A stretch of DNA of 38,733 nucleotides from Bacteroidales bacterium (GCA_027028505.1 JALVJE010000071.1:1-38733), one strand, 5' to 3'; numbered from the stretch's first letter, positions 1-9,920 are shown. Notes: generated by a model from the letters alone, not told the origin. Translations and numbers: made by a program.

Positions 1-123
1 CCCTTTAGGGGACCGAGGGGGTGCGAAGGGTAAATAGTGCAGTGGATGCGTCATAATGGAGTTGACTATTCATTGGTGTTCTGGTAAGAAAGGAATAATA
101 TTAATAATTAAGCATATAATAAA

Positions 124-1494
124 ATGAAAAAAGCGATCGATTACATTGAGAAGAACAGGGAGCGGTTCCTGGAGGAGCTGTTCGGACTGATACGTATTCC
201 TTCGGTGAGTGCCGATCCGGCGCACAAGGAGGATATGCTGCGTGCCACGGAGTACCTGCGGGACAACCTGCTGGCCTCGGGGGCCGGCAAGGCGGAGGTG
301 ATCCCTACCGAAGGGCATCCTGTCGTTTATGCGGAGAAGGTTATTGATCCTTCCCTGCCCACGGTGCTGATCTACGGGCATTATGATGTGCAGCCTGCCG
401 AGCCGCTGGAGCTGTGGGATTCTCCCCCCTTTGAGCCGGAGGTGCGTGGCGGCAAGATCTATGCCCGCGGCGCCGACGATGACAAGGGCCAGATGTTCAT
501 GCATGTGAAGGCCTTCGAGGCGATGGTGCAGACGGACACCCTGCCCTGCAATGTGAAATTCATGATCGAGGGGGAGGAGGAGATCGGCTCTCCCAGCCTG
601 AAGAAGTTCTGCAGCGATCACAGGGAGATGCTGGCTGCCGACGTGATCCTCATCTCCGATACCACCATGCTGGCACCTGATATCCCGTCCATCACGGTGG
701 GGCTGCGGGGGCTGGCCTATATGGAGGTGGAGGTGACCGGTCCCAACCGCGACCTGCACTCGGGGCTGTACGGCGGGGCTGTCATGAACCCGGCCAACGC
801 CCTGGCAAAGATGATCGCTGCCCTCACCGACGAGGATCACCGCATCACCATCCCCGGTTTTTATGATGATGTGCTGGAGGTGAGTGAGGAGGAGCGGGCC
901 GAGATGGCCAAGGCGCCATTTGATCCGGAGGCTTTCCGCCGGTCGATCGGCATTGAAAAAGAGGTGGGCGAGAAAGGCTTCACCACGCCCGAGCGCACCG
1001 GTATACGTCCTTCGCTGGATGTCAACGGTATCTGGGGCGGCTATACCGGCGAGGGGGCCAAGACGGTGCTGCCGGCGAAAGCCCATGCCAAGATCTCCAT
1101 GCGCCTGGTGCCCCACCAGCGGTCGGAGAAGATCGCAAAGCTTTTTGCTGAATACTTTCCCACCCTGGCTCCCGAGGGGGTGAAGGTGAAGGTGGAATAC
1201 CTGCATGGCGGAGAAGGGTATGTGAGCCCCATCACCTCCGTCGAATACCAGGCGGCTGCCAAAGCCATGGAAGAGACCTTCGGAAAGAAACCTATACCGG
1301 TACGCAGCGGCGGCAGCATACCCATCGTGTCCGTATTCGAGGATGTGCTGGGCATCAAATCGATCCTCATGGGCTTCGGCCTCGACGAGGATGCTATCCA
1401 CTCGCCCAACGAGAACTATCCGCTCTTCAATTTCTACAAAGGGATCGAGACCATCCCCTGGTTCTATCATTATTACAGGGAGATGAAAAAATAA
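124..1494 (+). CDS. M20/M25/M40 family metallopeptidase (dipeptidase)
   Basis: 456-aa ORF with M20 motifs (YGHYDVQPAEPLELW, ARGADDDKGQ, EGEEEIGSP, DLHSGLYGG). Confidence 0.93.
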   Translation: MKKAIDYIEKNRERFLEELFGLIRIPSVSADPAHKEDMLRATEYLRDNLLASGAGKAEVIPTEGHPVVYAEKVIDPSLPTVLIYGHYDVQPAEPLELWDSPPFEPEVRGGKIYARGADDDKGQMFMHVKAFEAMVQTDTLPCNVKFMIEGEEEIGSPSLKKFCSDHREMLAADVILISDTTMLAPDIPSITVGLRGLAYMEVEVTGPNRDLHSGLYGGAVMNPANALAKMIAALTDEDHRITIPGFYDDVLEVSEEERAEMAKAPFDPEAFRRSIGIEKEVGEKGFTTPERTGIRPSLDVNGIWGGYTGEGAKTVLPAKAHAKISMRLVPHQRSEKIAKLFAEYFPTLAPEGVKVKVEYLHGGEGYVSPITSVEYQAAAKAMEETFGKKPIPVRSGGSIPIVSVFEDVLGIKSILMGFGLDEDAIHSPNENYPLFNFYKGIETIPWFYHYYREMKK

Positions 1495-1570
1495 TAGGAT
1501 ACCCTGGCCTCAAGTCAACCCTAAAACAACGCATTACATAGCCTGTCCCGCCCCCCTGACCCCATAATAA

Positions 1571-1645
1571 GTGTGGAGGGTGGAGTTACGAGTTACGAGT
1601 TGAGTGTATCGAGTATCGGGTATCGAGTAACGGGTTGAGGAGTTA
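1571..1645 (+). repeat. Degenerate heptamer array, consensus GTNNNNR
   Basis: GTGTGGA GGGTGGA GTTACGA GTTACGA GTTGAGT GTATCGA GTATCGG GTATCGA GTAACGG GTTGAGG, contiguous 7-bp phase. Confidence 0.9.
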
Positions 1646-1845
1646 TTAATGAGATATATCCTCGTCACCTCATCGCTTTATTGCTTTATCTCTTCACCAA
1701 TCTTCCATTATTCCCTGCCTGCGGCAGGCAGGCATTATTCCACCATTCCATTTTTGTTGACCGAGGGGGTGCGAAGGGTAAGAGAATATTGGATACGTCA
1801 TATTGACGTGTCCCTTACCTATGGGGATTGGCTTTAAAAAATATA

Positions 1846-1903
1846 CCTATTTAAATAGGCATTTAAATAGGTAATTAAATAGATATTTAAATACCTATTT
1901 TTT
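1846..1903. repeat. AT-rich 12-mer array (core TTTAAATA)
   Basis: CCTATTTAAATA GGCATTTAAATA GGTAATTAAATA GATATTTAAATA CCTATTTTTT. Confidence 0.9.
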
Positions 1904-1919
1904 GACGGTATGAAATTCT

Positions 1920-1947
1920 GTAGAGACGCACAATTGTGCGTCTCTAC
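1920..1947. repeat. Perfect 28-bp palindrome GTAGAGACGCACAATTGTGCGTCTCTAC
   Basis: Reverse complement equals itself; 4 bp from the GT9 stop codon. Confidence 0.97.
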
Positions 1948-1951
1948 GTTG

Positions 1952-2968
1952 TTATAATTTACCGGTAAGGGATCTGTTCACCATTTCTGCCACCATCTCA
2001 GGGGTGATGCGGCGGAGGCAGGCCAGGTCGTCGCGGCGGCAGGATCCTTTTCCATAGACGGTGCAGGGACGGCAGGGCAGTTCCTCTTTGGGGATCTGTA
2101 CCTGAAGATTTTCGTCACTGCCCCAGGGGGCGAAGCCTGCATACGGGTGGGTGGCGCCCCACACGGACACCACGGGTACGCCCAGGAGGGCGGCCAGGTG
2201 CATGTTGGCCGAGTCCATGGAGATGACAGCATCCATCTGCCGCATCAGGGCCAGCTGTTGCGGGAGGGACAGGTGTGTGGTCAGGGTGGCCCGCCCGCCG
2301 GTGGCAGCGGCGAGCGTTTCCAGTTGCGACGCTTCCTCCTGTCCGCCGAAGAGATAAAAACGTATCTGTGGGTGTTGATCTGCCAGCAGCTGCAGCAGGG
2401 CGGCCATCCGGTCCAGGGGCCAGCTCTTCAGGGCATGCCGTGCCAGGGGGGCAATGCCCAGCGCCGGCGTGCCGCTGACCTGCTCCTCTTTCGTCTCTTT
2501 TATCCGGATCCAGGGTCCTCCGGTCTTACGGGGCGCTATCCCTGCTGCCCGGAAAACGTCCAGGTAGCGTTCCACCGTATGTGGCAGGGGGCGGAAGATC
2601 TTTCCTTTGACCAGGGCCCTTTTCTCTTTCCTGCCTTTGTCGATGACATATACCGGCAGGCCGGCCCGCCGGAAAAAGAAGCGCAGGACCTTGGTGCGCA
2701 GCACGTCATGCAGGTCGATGACGGCATCATACGTTCCCTGCCGGCGGATCTCACGGTAGAGACGCCGCAGGCCGGAGAGCCCTCTGTAGTTTTTCAGGTC
2801 GGGGGTGTACAGCTTGAGGCGGGGGATCCCTTCAAAGAAAGGGGCGAAAGCTTTGCGTGTCACCAGGGTGGCGCTGATCTCCGCATGAGGCTCCAGGACG
2901 GCCCGCAGGGCCGGCACCGTCAGGGCGACGTCGCCCATGGCCGAGAGGCGGAAGATCAGCAGGCGCAT
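1952..2968 (-). CDS. Glycosyltransferase family 9 (heptosyltransferase-like)
   Basis: MRLLIFRLSAMGDVALTVPALRA start and VISMDSANMHLAALLGVPVVSVWGATHP motif typical of GT9/ADP-heptose transferases. Confidence 0.9.
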   Translation of the reverse strand: MRLLIFRLSAMGDVALTVPALRAVLEPHAEISATLVTRKAFAPFFEGIPRLKLYTPDLKNYRGLSGLRRLYREIRRQGTYDAVIDLHDVLRTKVLRFFFRRAGLPVYVIDKGRKEKRALVKGKIFRPLPHTVERYLDVFRAAGIAPRKTGGPWIRIKETKEEQVSGTPALGIAPLARHALKSWPLDRMAALLQLLADQHPQIRFYLFGGQEEASQLETLAAATGGRATLTTHLSLPQQLALMRQMDAVISMDSANMHLAALLGVPVVSVWGATHPYAGFAPWGSDENLQVQIPKEELPCRPCTVYGKGSCRRDDLACLRRITPEMVAEMVNRSLTGKL

Positions 2969-2970
2969 GA

Positions 2971-3342
2971 TCAGTAGGGTTTGTAGGATTTCTCCTCGGT
3001 GAGACCCGAACCGGTCTTTTCGTTGATCTGCCTTTTCAGGGCGGCCCGCAGATCATTCTCCCGGTACACCGAGCGGGCGGTCTCGATGAACTCTTTTCCG
3101 AAGTCTTTGCGGCGTTCCAGCTCGCGGATGCGGTCCTCGATCTCCCACAGACGCAGATTGACCTCTTTGAGCTGCCGGTAGAGGGGATCCTCGCGGGGCA
3201 AGATGCCGGCGGCCTCCGTGCTGAGCAGATCATATTCCTTCGCAATGTTTTTGCGCTTGGCCGGGTCGGCGATCTTCTCCAGCTTGATCTCCAGGATGGT
3301 CAGCTTGTCTATGATCTCGCCGTTGGATACTTCGATCTTCAT
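2971..3342 (-). CDS. DUF6165-like small coiled protein
   Basis: 123-aa ORF MKIEVSNGEIIDKLTILEIKLEKI..., 2 bp upstream of the GT9 start. Confidence 0.75.
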   Translation of the reverse strand: MKIEVSNGEIIDKLTILEIKLEKIADPAKRKNIAKEYDLLSTEAAGILPREDPLYRQLKEVNLRLWEIEDRIRELERRKDFGKEFIETARSVYRENDLRAALKRQINEKTGSGLTEEKSYKPY

Positions 3343-3396
3343 AGTTCAGTGTGTTGTGATGAGGCCCGGTAGCAAAAGTAATGAAATCCGGGGAAA

Positions 3397-3452
3397 GTTA
3401 GGAGTTGTGAGTTGCGGGTATCGAGTATCGAGTTGATAGTTATTAGTTGTTA
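3397..3452 (+). repeat. Degenerate heptamer array GTNNNNR
   Basis: GTTAGGA GTTGTGA GTTGCGG GTATCGA GTATCGA GTTGATA GTTATTA GTTGTTA. Confidence 0.9.
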
Positions 3453-3571
3453 TCGTTAGACGATCATCGATAATCGATCATCCTTCCTTCTGCCTTTTGC
3501 CTTTCCTCGTCCGACGAAGCCACCAGCGTAGGCGGATGCCTTTTTACTTTTGCCTTATTACTTCTTACTTA

Positions 3572-6034
3572 TTACACCGGATCCACATCATTGACAAAAG
3601 ATATCCCTTTGAATCCCTTGCTGGTGCGGAGGTGTTCCTCGAAGGAGGTGAGGATCTTCCGGGCGCGGTCCTTGTCGGCGTTGCGTTCCAGCTTGAGAAG
3701 GATCAGCTTGATGTAGCGGTTGCGCATGCGGGGGATGAAAGCATATTCCGGCCCCAGCACATTATTGGCAAAAGCTTTCCGGAGCTGCTCCGCCAGCGTA
3801 GCGGCCGCCGCATCGACGGTCTCCCGTTTGCGGTGTTTCAGCGTGATGCGTATCAGCCGGTAAAAAGGAGGGTAGCGGAAGGCCTTGCGTTCTTTCAGCT
3901 GGGTCTGGTACATGTGGAAATAGTCATGGTTGAGCACGTCACGGATAACGGGGTGTTCGGGGTCGTAGGTCTGTATGTACACGATGCCCTGCTCTCCCTT
4001 CCTGCCGGCGCGGCCGCTCACCTGGGCCATCAACTGGTAGCTGCGTTCCCAGGCGCGGAAGTCGGGGAAGTGCAGCAGGTTGTCGGCGTTGAGGATGCCC
4101 ACCACGCGCACATGACCGAAGTCGAGCCCTTTGGTGATCATCTGTGTGCCGATGAAGATGTTGGTGCGGCCCTCCTCGAAGTCGTTGATGATCTTGAGAT
4201 AGCGGTTGCGGGTGCCGGCCGTGTCGAGATCGAGGCGGGCCGGCCGGGCGTCGGGGAAGAGGAGCCTGATCTCCTCCTCGATCTTTTCGGTGCCGAAGCC
4301 GCGGGTGTGGATGTGTGTGGAGCCGCAGGCGGGACACACATGGGGCACCGGCGCCGTGTAGCCGCAATAGTGGCATACCATCTTCCCCTCCTGGCGGTGG
4401 TAGGTGAGGCTGACGTCGCAATGCTTGCAGTAAGGGATCCACCCGCAGTCGGCACACTGTACATAGGGGGAGAAGCCGCGGCGGTTCTGGAAGAGGATCA
4501 CCTGCTCGCCTTTGTCGAGGGCTTCCCGGACAGCATTATAGAGGGGTGCCGACAGATGACCCCGCACACGCCTTTGCTTGTAGGCTTTTTTCATGTCTAC
4601 CACACGCACCTCAGGGGGCTGTATGTTGCCATAGCGTTCTTTCAGCTCCGTGAGACCATACTTGCCTGTGCGGGCGTTGAAGTATGTCTCCAGCGCGGGC
4701 GTGGCCGACCCCAGCAGCACCTTGGCGCCGGTGAGCAGTCCCAGCACCACGGCCGCATCACGGGCGTGGTAGCGCGGCGCCGTGGCGTCCTGCTTGTAGG
4801 AGGCCTCATGCTCTTCGTCAACGATGATCAGTCCCGGGTTGCGGAAGGGCAGGAAGACGGCCGACCGCACGCCCAGAACGATCTGCAGGGGTTTGTGGCC
4901 GTCGTGGCCCGCCAGGTTCTTCCAGGTCTCCACCCGCTCCCGGTCGTTGTAGCGCGAGTGGTAGATGCCGGCCAGGTCGCCGAAAGCCTTTTTCAGACGG
5001 TCGATCATCTGTCCTGTGATGGCGATCTCGGGGAGGAGGTAAAGTACCTGTTTGCCCTGCTCCAGCATCTCTTTGATGAGGTGGAAGTAGATCTCTGTCT
5101 TGCCCGATGAGGTGATACCATGGAGCAGCACGGTGTTCTTCTCCCTGAAAAGTTGCCTGATCTCGTTCAGCACCCTTTGCTGGCCGGTGTTCAGCTCGTT
5201 GAGTTGCATCCTGCCGGCTTCGCCCCTTTCGAGGCGGCTCACCGGCTCCTCATATTCTTCGAGGATACCTTTTTTTACCAGGTTCTTCAGTGCGGCGGGG
5301 GAGGGATGTCGCCGGAGCAGTTCGCTTTTGAGGCACACCGGCGGTGGCTCACCGGGTGTCCACCCTTCCGCACACTCTGTAAAGATCTCCCATTGCCGGC
5401 GGGCTCTTTTGAGTGTGTCGGGGAGCTGGTTAAGGGCCTCCTCAGTGAGGGCAGTCGAAATACGTATATACTTCTCCGTGCGGGGTTTATAGGTATCTAC
5501 CATCACCCCCTCCTCGAGGAGAGCCTTTTTGGCCTGGAGACTTTTGAGGAGGGAGGTCAGCTGTTTTTTGGAAAAATGTTTAAGCAGCTCCTCTTCGGTG
5601 ATCCCCGGCGTCTTTTCTATACGAAAGAAAAGGCTGCGTTCTTTATCTCCGAGGCTGCCCAGATCGCTGAAGGCAGGGTGGATGCGGTAGGTGAGATGAT
5701 GGGCCGGCTTGAGGCCCGCCGGCAGGGCGGCGTTCATCACCTCGCCGGGGCTGCAGAGGTAGTAAGAGGCCATCCATTCCCAGAAACGGAAATGGGTCTC
5801 CCCGACAAGGGGTGAGGGGTCCAGCACCTGCTCAATATCTTTAGGCACAAAGCCTTCGGGCGGGCGCTCGGCGAGCCGCCGTACCACACCCGTAAAGGAG
5901 CGTTTCTCACCGAAGGGCACGATGACACGTACCCCCGGTATTACCTGAGAGGCCAGATCGCCGGGGATGCGGTAGGTAAAGGTGCTCTGTACCGGCAGCG
6001 GCAGGAGGACTTCGGCGAAGGGGTTGGCGGCCAT
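3572..6034 (-). CDS. priA: Primosomal protein N' (replication restart helicase PriA)
   Basis: Walker A GITSSGKTEIY, DEEHEASYKQ, and zinc-binding CxxC clusters (CADCGWIPYCKHCDVSL...CHYCG...CPACGS). Start placed at MAANPF rather than the longest-ORF start. Confidence 0.95.
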   Translation of the reverse strand: MAANPFAEVLLPLPVQSTFTYRIPGDLASQVIPGVRVIVPFGEKRSFTGVVRRLAERPPEGFVPKDIEQVLDPSPLVGETHFRFWEWMASYYLCSPGEVMNAALPAGLKPAHHLTYRIHPAFSDLGSLGDKERSLFFRIEKTPGITEEELLKHFSKKQLTSLLKSLQAKKALLEEGVMVDTYKPRTEKYIRISTALTEEALNQLPDTLKRARRQWEIFTECAEGWTPGEPPPVCLKSELLRRHPSPAALKNLVKKGILEEYEEPVSRLERGEAGRMQLNELNTGQQRVLNEIRQLFREKNTVLLHGITSSGKTEIYFHLIKEMLEQGKQVLYLLPEIAITGQMIDRLKKAFGDLAGIYHSRYNDRERVETWKNLAGHDGHKPLQIVLGVRSAVFLPFRNPGLIIVDEEHEASYKQDATAPRYHARDAAVVLGLLTGAKVLLGSATPALETYFNARTGKYGLTELKERYGNIQPPEVRVVDMKKAYKQRRVRGHLSAPLYNAVREALDKGEQVILFQNRRGFSPYVQCADCGWIPYCKHCDVSLTYHRQEGKMVCHYCGYTAPVPHVCPACGSTHIHTRGFGTEKIEEEIRLLFPDARPARLDLDTAGTRNRYLKIINDFEEGRTNIFIGTQMITKGLDFGHVRVVGILNADNLLHFPDFRAWERSYQLMAQVSGRAGRKGEQGIVYIQTYDPEHPVIRDVLNHDYFHMYQTQLKERKAFRYPPFYRLIRITLKHRKRETVDAAAATLAEQLRKAFANNVLGPEYAFIPRMRNRYIKLILLKLERNADKDRARKILTSFEEHLRTSKGFKGISFVNDVDPV

Positions 6035-6068
6035 GGCACAGGCATAAAAGGTGAGAGCGGCAGGTTCC

Positions 6069-7049
6069 TCAGATGGAGAGGACGTTGGCAAACTCCAGGT
6101 ACTCTTTCTTCACCTCTTTGTGCAGCTTGACAGCTTTGTTGAAAGGTACGAGGGCGATCTCGTTGTTCTGGAGGCCCACCATGGCGCTCTGCTGGTCGTC
6201 CAGCAAGGCGTCGACGGCAGCATATCCCAGGCGGCTGGCCGTAAAACGGTCGAAAGCCGAAGGGGAGCCCCCCCGCTGTATGTGACCCAGCACGGTCACG
6301 CGCACCGAGTAGCCTTCAAAATCATCTTTTACGGCGTCGGCGACACCGAAGGCGCCGCCGGGGTAAGCTCCTTCGGCGACGATGATGATATTGCTCGATT
6401 TCTTGCGTTTGTAACCTTCCTCGAGGAACGCCCGCAGGTTTTTCACCTGGTCTTTCACCTCGGGGATGATGATGGCTTCGGCACCGCAGGCGACACCGCT
6501 GCGCAGGGCGATAAATCCGGCCTCGGCGCCCATTACCTCGATGAAGAAAAGTCGGTTGTGCGAACTGGCTGTGTCGCGTATCTTGTCTACTGCCTCGATG
6601 ACCGTATTCAGGGCTGTATCATAGCCGATGGTATAGTCGGTGCCGTAGAGGTCGTTGTCGATGGTGCCGGGGATACCGATGAGGGGGATGTCATACTCTT
6701 CGCCGAATATGCGGGCGCCGGTAAAGGTACCGTCGCCGCCGATGACCACCACACCGTCGATGCCACGCTCTTTGAGTCGTTCGTAGGCTTCTTTCCTGCC
6801 TTCCGGTGTGCGGAACCCCTCACTGCGGGCGGTCTTCAGGATGGTGCCGCCCCGCTGTATGATGTCACTCACGTGGAAGGTCTTCATCAGCTTGAAATAG
6901 CCGTTGATCATGCCGTCGTAACCGTGGCGGATGCCGATCACCTCGAGGCCGTGATAGAGAGCGGTACGGGTGACCGCCCGGATGGCAGCGTTCATGCCCG
7001 GAGCATCCCCTCCGGAAGTGAGCACGCCTATTCTCTTGATCTTTGCCAT
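6069..7049 (-). CDS. pfkA: 6-phosphofructokinase
   Basis: RIGVLTSGGDAPGMNAAIR, IGGDGTFTGA, GIPGTIDNDLYGTDYTIG motifs. Confidence 0.97.
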   Translation of the reverse strand: MAKIKRIGVLTSGGDAPGMNAAIRAVTRTALYHGLEVIGIRHGYDGMINGYFKLMKTFHVSDIIQRGGTILKTARSEGFRTPEGRKEAYERLKERGIDGVVVIGGDGTFTGARIFGEEYDIPLIGIPGTIDNDLYGTDYTIGYDTALNTVIEAVDKIRDTASSHNRLFFIEVMGAEAGFIALRSGVACGAEAIIIPEVKDQVKNLRAFLEEGYKRKKSSNIIIVAEGAYPGGAFGVADAVKDDFEGYSVRVTVLGHIQRGGSPSAFDRFTASRLGYAAVDALLDDQQSAMVGLQNNEIALVPFNKAVKLHKEVKKEYLEFANVLSI

Positions 7050-7102
7050 ACAGAAACGATTTTAATGGGATACAGGGAAATCAAATCAAGGACTAAAGGT
7101 AA

Positions 7103-7984
7103 TCAAAGATGGTAAAACTGCCGGATCTTTTCACGTATTTTTTCCATCAGCCATCCTGGGGTGGAGGTGGCGCCGCTGATGCCAATTTTTTCCGGATGGC
7201 CGGGGAGGGGCAGCTCGAGCTCTTCCGGCAGACTCACAAAGATGGTGTTGGGGTTGGTCCTGCGGCATATATCGTAGAGGTATTTACCGTTGGAGCTGTT
7301 GCGGCCGCTGACGAAGATCATCAGGTCGTGTTCGCGGGCGAAAGCCTCCAGCTCGGGTGCCCTGTTGGAGACCTGTGAGCAGATGGTGTTGTAGCTGATG
7401 AAAGGAGCGGGCTCCTGGTCGCCGGCTTCGCGTATGCGGCGCTGGATCTCTTTCTTCAGCTGCTCGTACTGGTGGATGTCGCGGGTGGTCTGGGAGTAGA
7501 GATACACCGGCTTGTGATAATCGATCTTCTCCAGGTCGTCCTTGCTGTTGATGACGACGGCTGTGTTGCCTGTCTGGCCGATGAGGCCGATCACCTCGGC
7601 GTGGCCTTTCTTGCCGAAGATGACCACCTGGCCATTTTCCTTGCTGATCTCGTCATAGCAGGTACGTATCTTGTTCTGCAGATGGGCGACGATAGGGCAT
7701 GTGGCATCGATGAGGTGTATGTTGTTCTCGCGGGCGATGCGGTAGGTTTCCGGCGGCTCGCCGTGGGCACGTATCAGCACGCGGGCATCATGCAGGTGCC
7801 GGTATTGCTCATGATCGATGGTGATGAGGCCCATATCCTCCAGGCGTTTGATCTCCATCTCGTTGTGGACGATCTGTCCCAGACAGTATACCGTATGGCC
7901 GGCACGCAGCTCCTTCTCGGCGATCTCAATGGCATTCTGCACTCCGAAGCAGAAACCGGCATGGTTGTCAAGATCTATCTGCAT
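7103..7984 (-). CDS. ispH: 4-hydroxy-3-methylbut-2-enyl diphosphate reductase
   Basis: LytB motifs: GFCFGVQNAIEIAE, DATCPIV, VSGRNSSNGKYLYDI, GISGATSTPGWL. Confidence 0.96.
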   Translation of the reverse strand: MQIDLDNHAGFCFGVQNAIEIAEKELRAGHTVYCLGQIVHNEMEIKRLEDMGLITIDHEQYRHLHDARVLIRAHGEPPETYRIARENNIHLIDATCPIVAHLQNKIRTCYDEISKENGQVVIFGKKGHAEVIGLIGQTGNTAVVINSKDDLEKIDYHKPVYLYSQTTRDIHQYEQLKKEIQRRIREAGDQEPAPFISYNTICSQVSNRAPELEAFAREHDLMIFVSGRNSSNGKYLYDICRRTNPNTIFVSLPEELELPLPGHPEKIGISGATSTPGWLMEKIREKIRQFYHL

Positions 7985-8690
7985 CTTTCTTTTCTTTTTC
8001 TTCCAGTTTTTTCCGGATCACTTCTTTGATCCATTCCATCTGTTCTTCGACGCTCATATCGGAGTTGTCCAGTACGAGGGCGTCGTCCGCTTTTTTCAGG
8101 GGGCTCACCTCCCGGCCCGAATCGATACGGTCCCTTTCCCTGACGTTCTCCAGCACCTCTTCGAAAGTGATCTCCACCCCTTTCTCTTTCAGCTCTTTGT
8201 ACCTGCGTTGTGCCCGCACTTCGGGGCGGGCGGTCATGAAGATCTTGATGTCGGCGTCGGGGAAGACCACCGTGCCTATGTCGCGGCCGTCCATGACCAC
8301 TCCACCGTGGCCGGCCAGCCGGCGCTGCTGCTGCACCAGATGTTCCCGTACCTCGCGGATGCGGCTCACCTCGCTCACCCACTGTGACACCTCCAGGCTG
8401 CGTATTTTTTCCTCCACATTGCGGCCGTTGAGGAGGGTCACCGAGGAGCCGGTGGCGGGGTCCTGTTCAAAAGAGATCCGTATCTCCGGCAGGGCGGCGA
8501 TGAGTTTTTTCCTGTCGAGACCTTTCTCACCGATGATGCCGTTCTCCATGGCATAGAGGGTGACGGCGCGGTACATCGCCCCGCTGTCAATATAAGTGTA
8601 GCCGAGCCAGCGGGCTATGGCTTTGGCAAAGGTGCTCTTGCCACAGGAGGAGTAGCCGTCAACGGCGATGATGAGGGAAGGAGAAGACAT
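7968..8690 (-). CDS. cmk: (d)CMP kinase
   Basis: IAVDGYSSCGKSTFAKAIARWLGYTYIDSGAMYRA and GHGGVVMDGRDIGTVVFPDA. Start set at MSSPSL; overlaps the ispH start by 17 bp. Confidence 0.95.
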   Translation of the reverse strand: MSSPSLIIAVDGYSSCGKSTFAKAIARWLGYTYIDSGAMYRAVTLYAMENGIIGEKGLDRKKLIAALPEIRISFEQDPATGSSVTLLNGRNVEEKIRSLEVSQWVSEVSRIREVREHLVQQQRRLAGHGGVVMDGRDIGTVVFPDADIKIFMTARPEVRAQRRYKELKEKGVEITFEEVLENVRERDRIDSGREVSPLKKADDALVLDNSDMSVEEQMEWIKEVIRKKLEEKEKKDADRS

Positions 8691-8707
8691 AAAGATGAGG
8701 TTTGGGG

Positions 8708-8715
8708 CAAAGATA
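8708..8715 (-). promoter_or_regulatory. Bacteroidetes-type -7 element (TATCTTTG) upstream of cmk-ispH
   Basis: + strand CAAAGATA, 18 nt upstream of the cmk start. Confidence 0.5.
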
Positions 8716-8744
8716 AGAAATATGAAACTCGAAGAGGAAATGTT

Positions 8745-8853
8745 TGAATGATTGAATGATTGAATGTTTGAATGCTTGAAAACCACCAACCACCAATCCG
8801 ACACCCGATACGTGATACTGGCAACTCGATACTCGATACTCCTAACTCTGAAC
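8745..8853 (-). repeat. Composite array: octamers TGAATGNT (+ strand) then heptamers YNNNNAC (= GTNNNNR on minus)
   Basis: TGAATGAT x2, TGAATGTT, TGAATGCT; then CACCAAC CACCAAT CCGACAC CCGATAC GTGATAC TGGCAAC TCGATAC TCGATAC TCCTAAC TCTGAAC. Confidence 0.9.
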
Positions 8854-8855
8854 TA

Positions 8856-9920
8856 TCAAAGTTCTCTTCCCGGGAAGAGGTTTTTCAGGTTGGTGGAGAA
8901 GGAGATGTGGTTGGAGGCGCCGGCGAGGTGGTAGGTGGCGCGGCCGTAGCTGATGCTGAACTTTTTCAGTCGCAGGGCGGCGCCTATGGAGAAACCCACC
9001 ATGCCGGCGCGTGCCGGCACCTGCAGCTCTTTGCGGCGGCGGTAGTTATAACCTATGCTCACGACGAAACTCTTTACCGGAATGAATTCAAGCCCCAGGA
9101 TGGTGTGGCGCATGGCATTCTCGGCAAAACGGCTGATGCCGGAATATTCTTTTTTTTCCGGAAAGGTGGCATCGGGATCCTCCGGGTTCTCGGGATAAGG
9201 ATAGAGGAGGTTGGGTTTTTGCAGGTCCTGCAGGGTGAAGACAAAGCGAAAAGGGGCGTGTCGCAGTTTGGCCGACAGACCGGCACGTATCTCGAAAGGC
9301 ACCGGCTCACGACGGCCTTTCACATAAGGGGTTACCTGGAAACCTACGTTGCGCAAAAGGAGTGCGGCGGTGAACAGCTCATCACGCGTGTGGTAGGAAG
9401 CCCCCAGGTCCATCACCAGCCCGAACGACTGGTATCTTTCCAGCACCGAGAGGAGGGGTTTGAGGCTGATCCCCACCGACAGCATGCTGTCCGGGAGGCT
9501 GTAAGAGGCGGAGAGGTGAAAGATATATTCGGCGGCAGAGAAGGTTCCGGTGATCGTGCCGGTCTCGTCGGCGGCCGTGAAGCTGCCGTAGTTGATGTAC
9601 TGCAATCCGGCAGCAAAACAGACCGGCAGGGGGGTACGGAAAGCATAGCCCACACTGCCGAAGTTGATATCGGAGAAATAGTTGATGTAATTGAGGATGA
9701 TGTTATTGTTGACAGCCTCCCCCAGCAGGGCCGGGTTGGAAAAGGCGAAGTTGAGATCTTCGGCAGGCATAGAAGTGATCTTGCTGCCCAGGGCTGCTAC
9801 ACGGCTGCTGTAGGGCAGGTCGAGGAAACGATACACCCTCGTCCCTCCCGTCTGGGCAATGAGTGGGCCCGGGGTGAGGGACAAAAAAAGAAAGAATAAA
9901 AATGTTAAAAGATGTCTCAT
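8856..9920 (-). CDS. porQ: Type IX secretion system protein PorQ-like
   Basis: Signal peptide, YRFLDLPYSSRVAALGSKITSMPAEDLNFAFSNPALL and beta-rich outer-membrane pattern; next to cmk. Confidence 0.85.
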   Translation of the reverse strand: MRHLLTFLFFLFLSLTPGPLIAQTGGTRVYRFLDLPYSSRVAALGSKITSMPAEDLNFAFSNPALLGEAVNNNIILNYINYFSDINFGSVGYAFRTPLPVCFAAGLQYINYGSFTAADETGTITGTFSAAEYIFHLSASYSLPDSMLSVGISLKPLLSVLERYQSFGLVMDLGASYHTRDELFTAALLLRNVGFQVTPYVKGRREPVPFEIRAGLSAKLRHAPFRFVFTLQDLQKPNLLYPYPENPEDPDATFPEKKEYSGISRFAENAMRHTILGLEFIPVKSFVVSIGYNYRRRKELQVPARAGMVGFSIGAALRLKKFSISYGRATYHLAGASNHISFSTNLKNLFPGREL

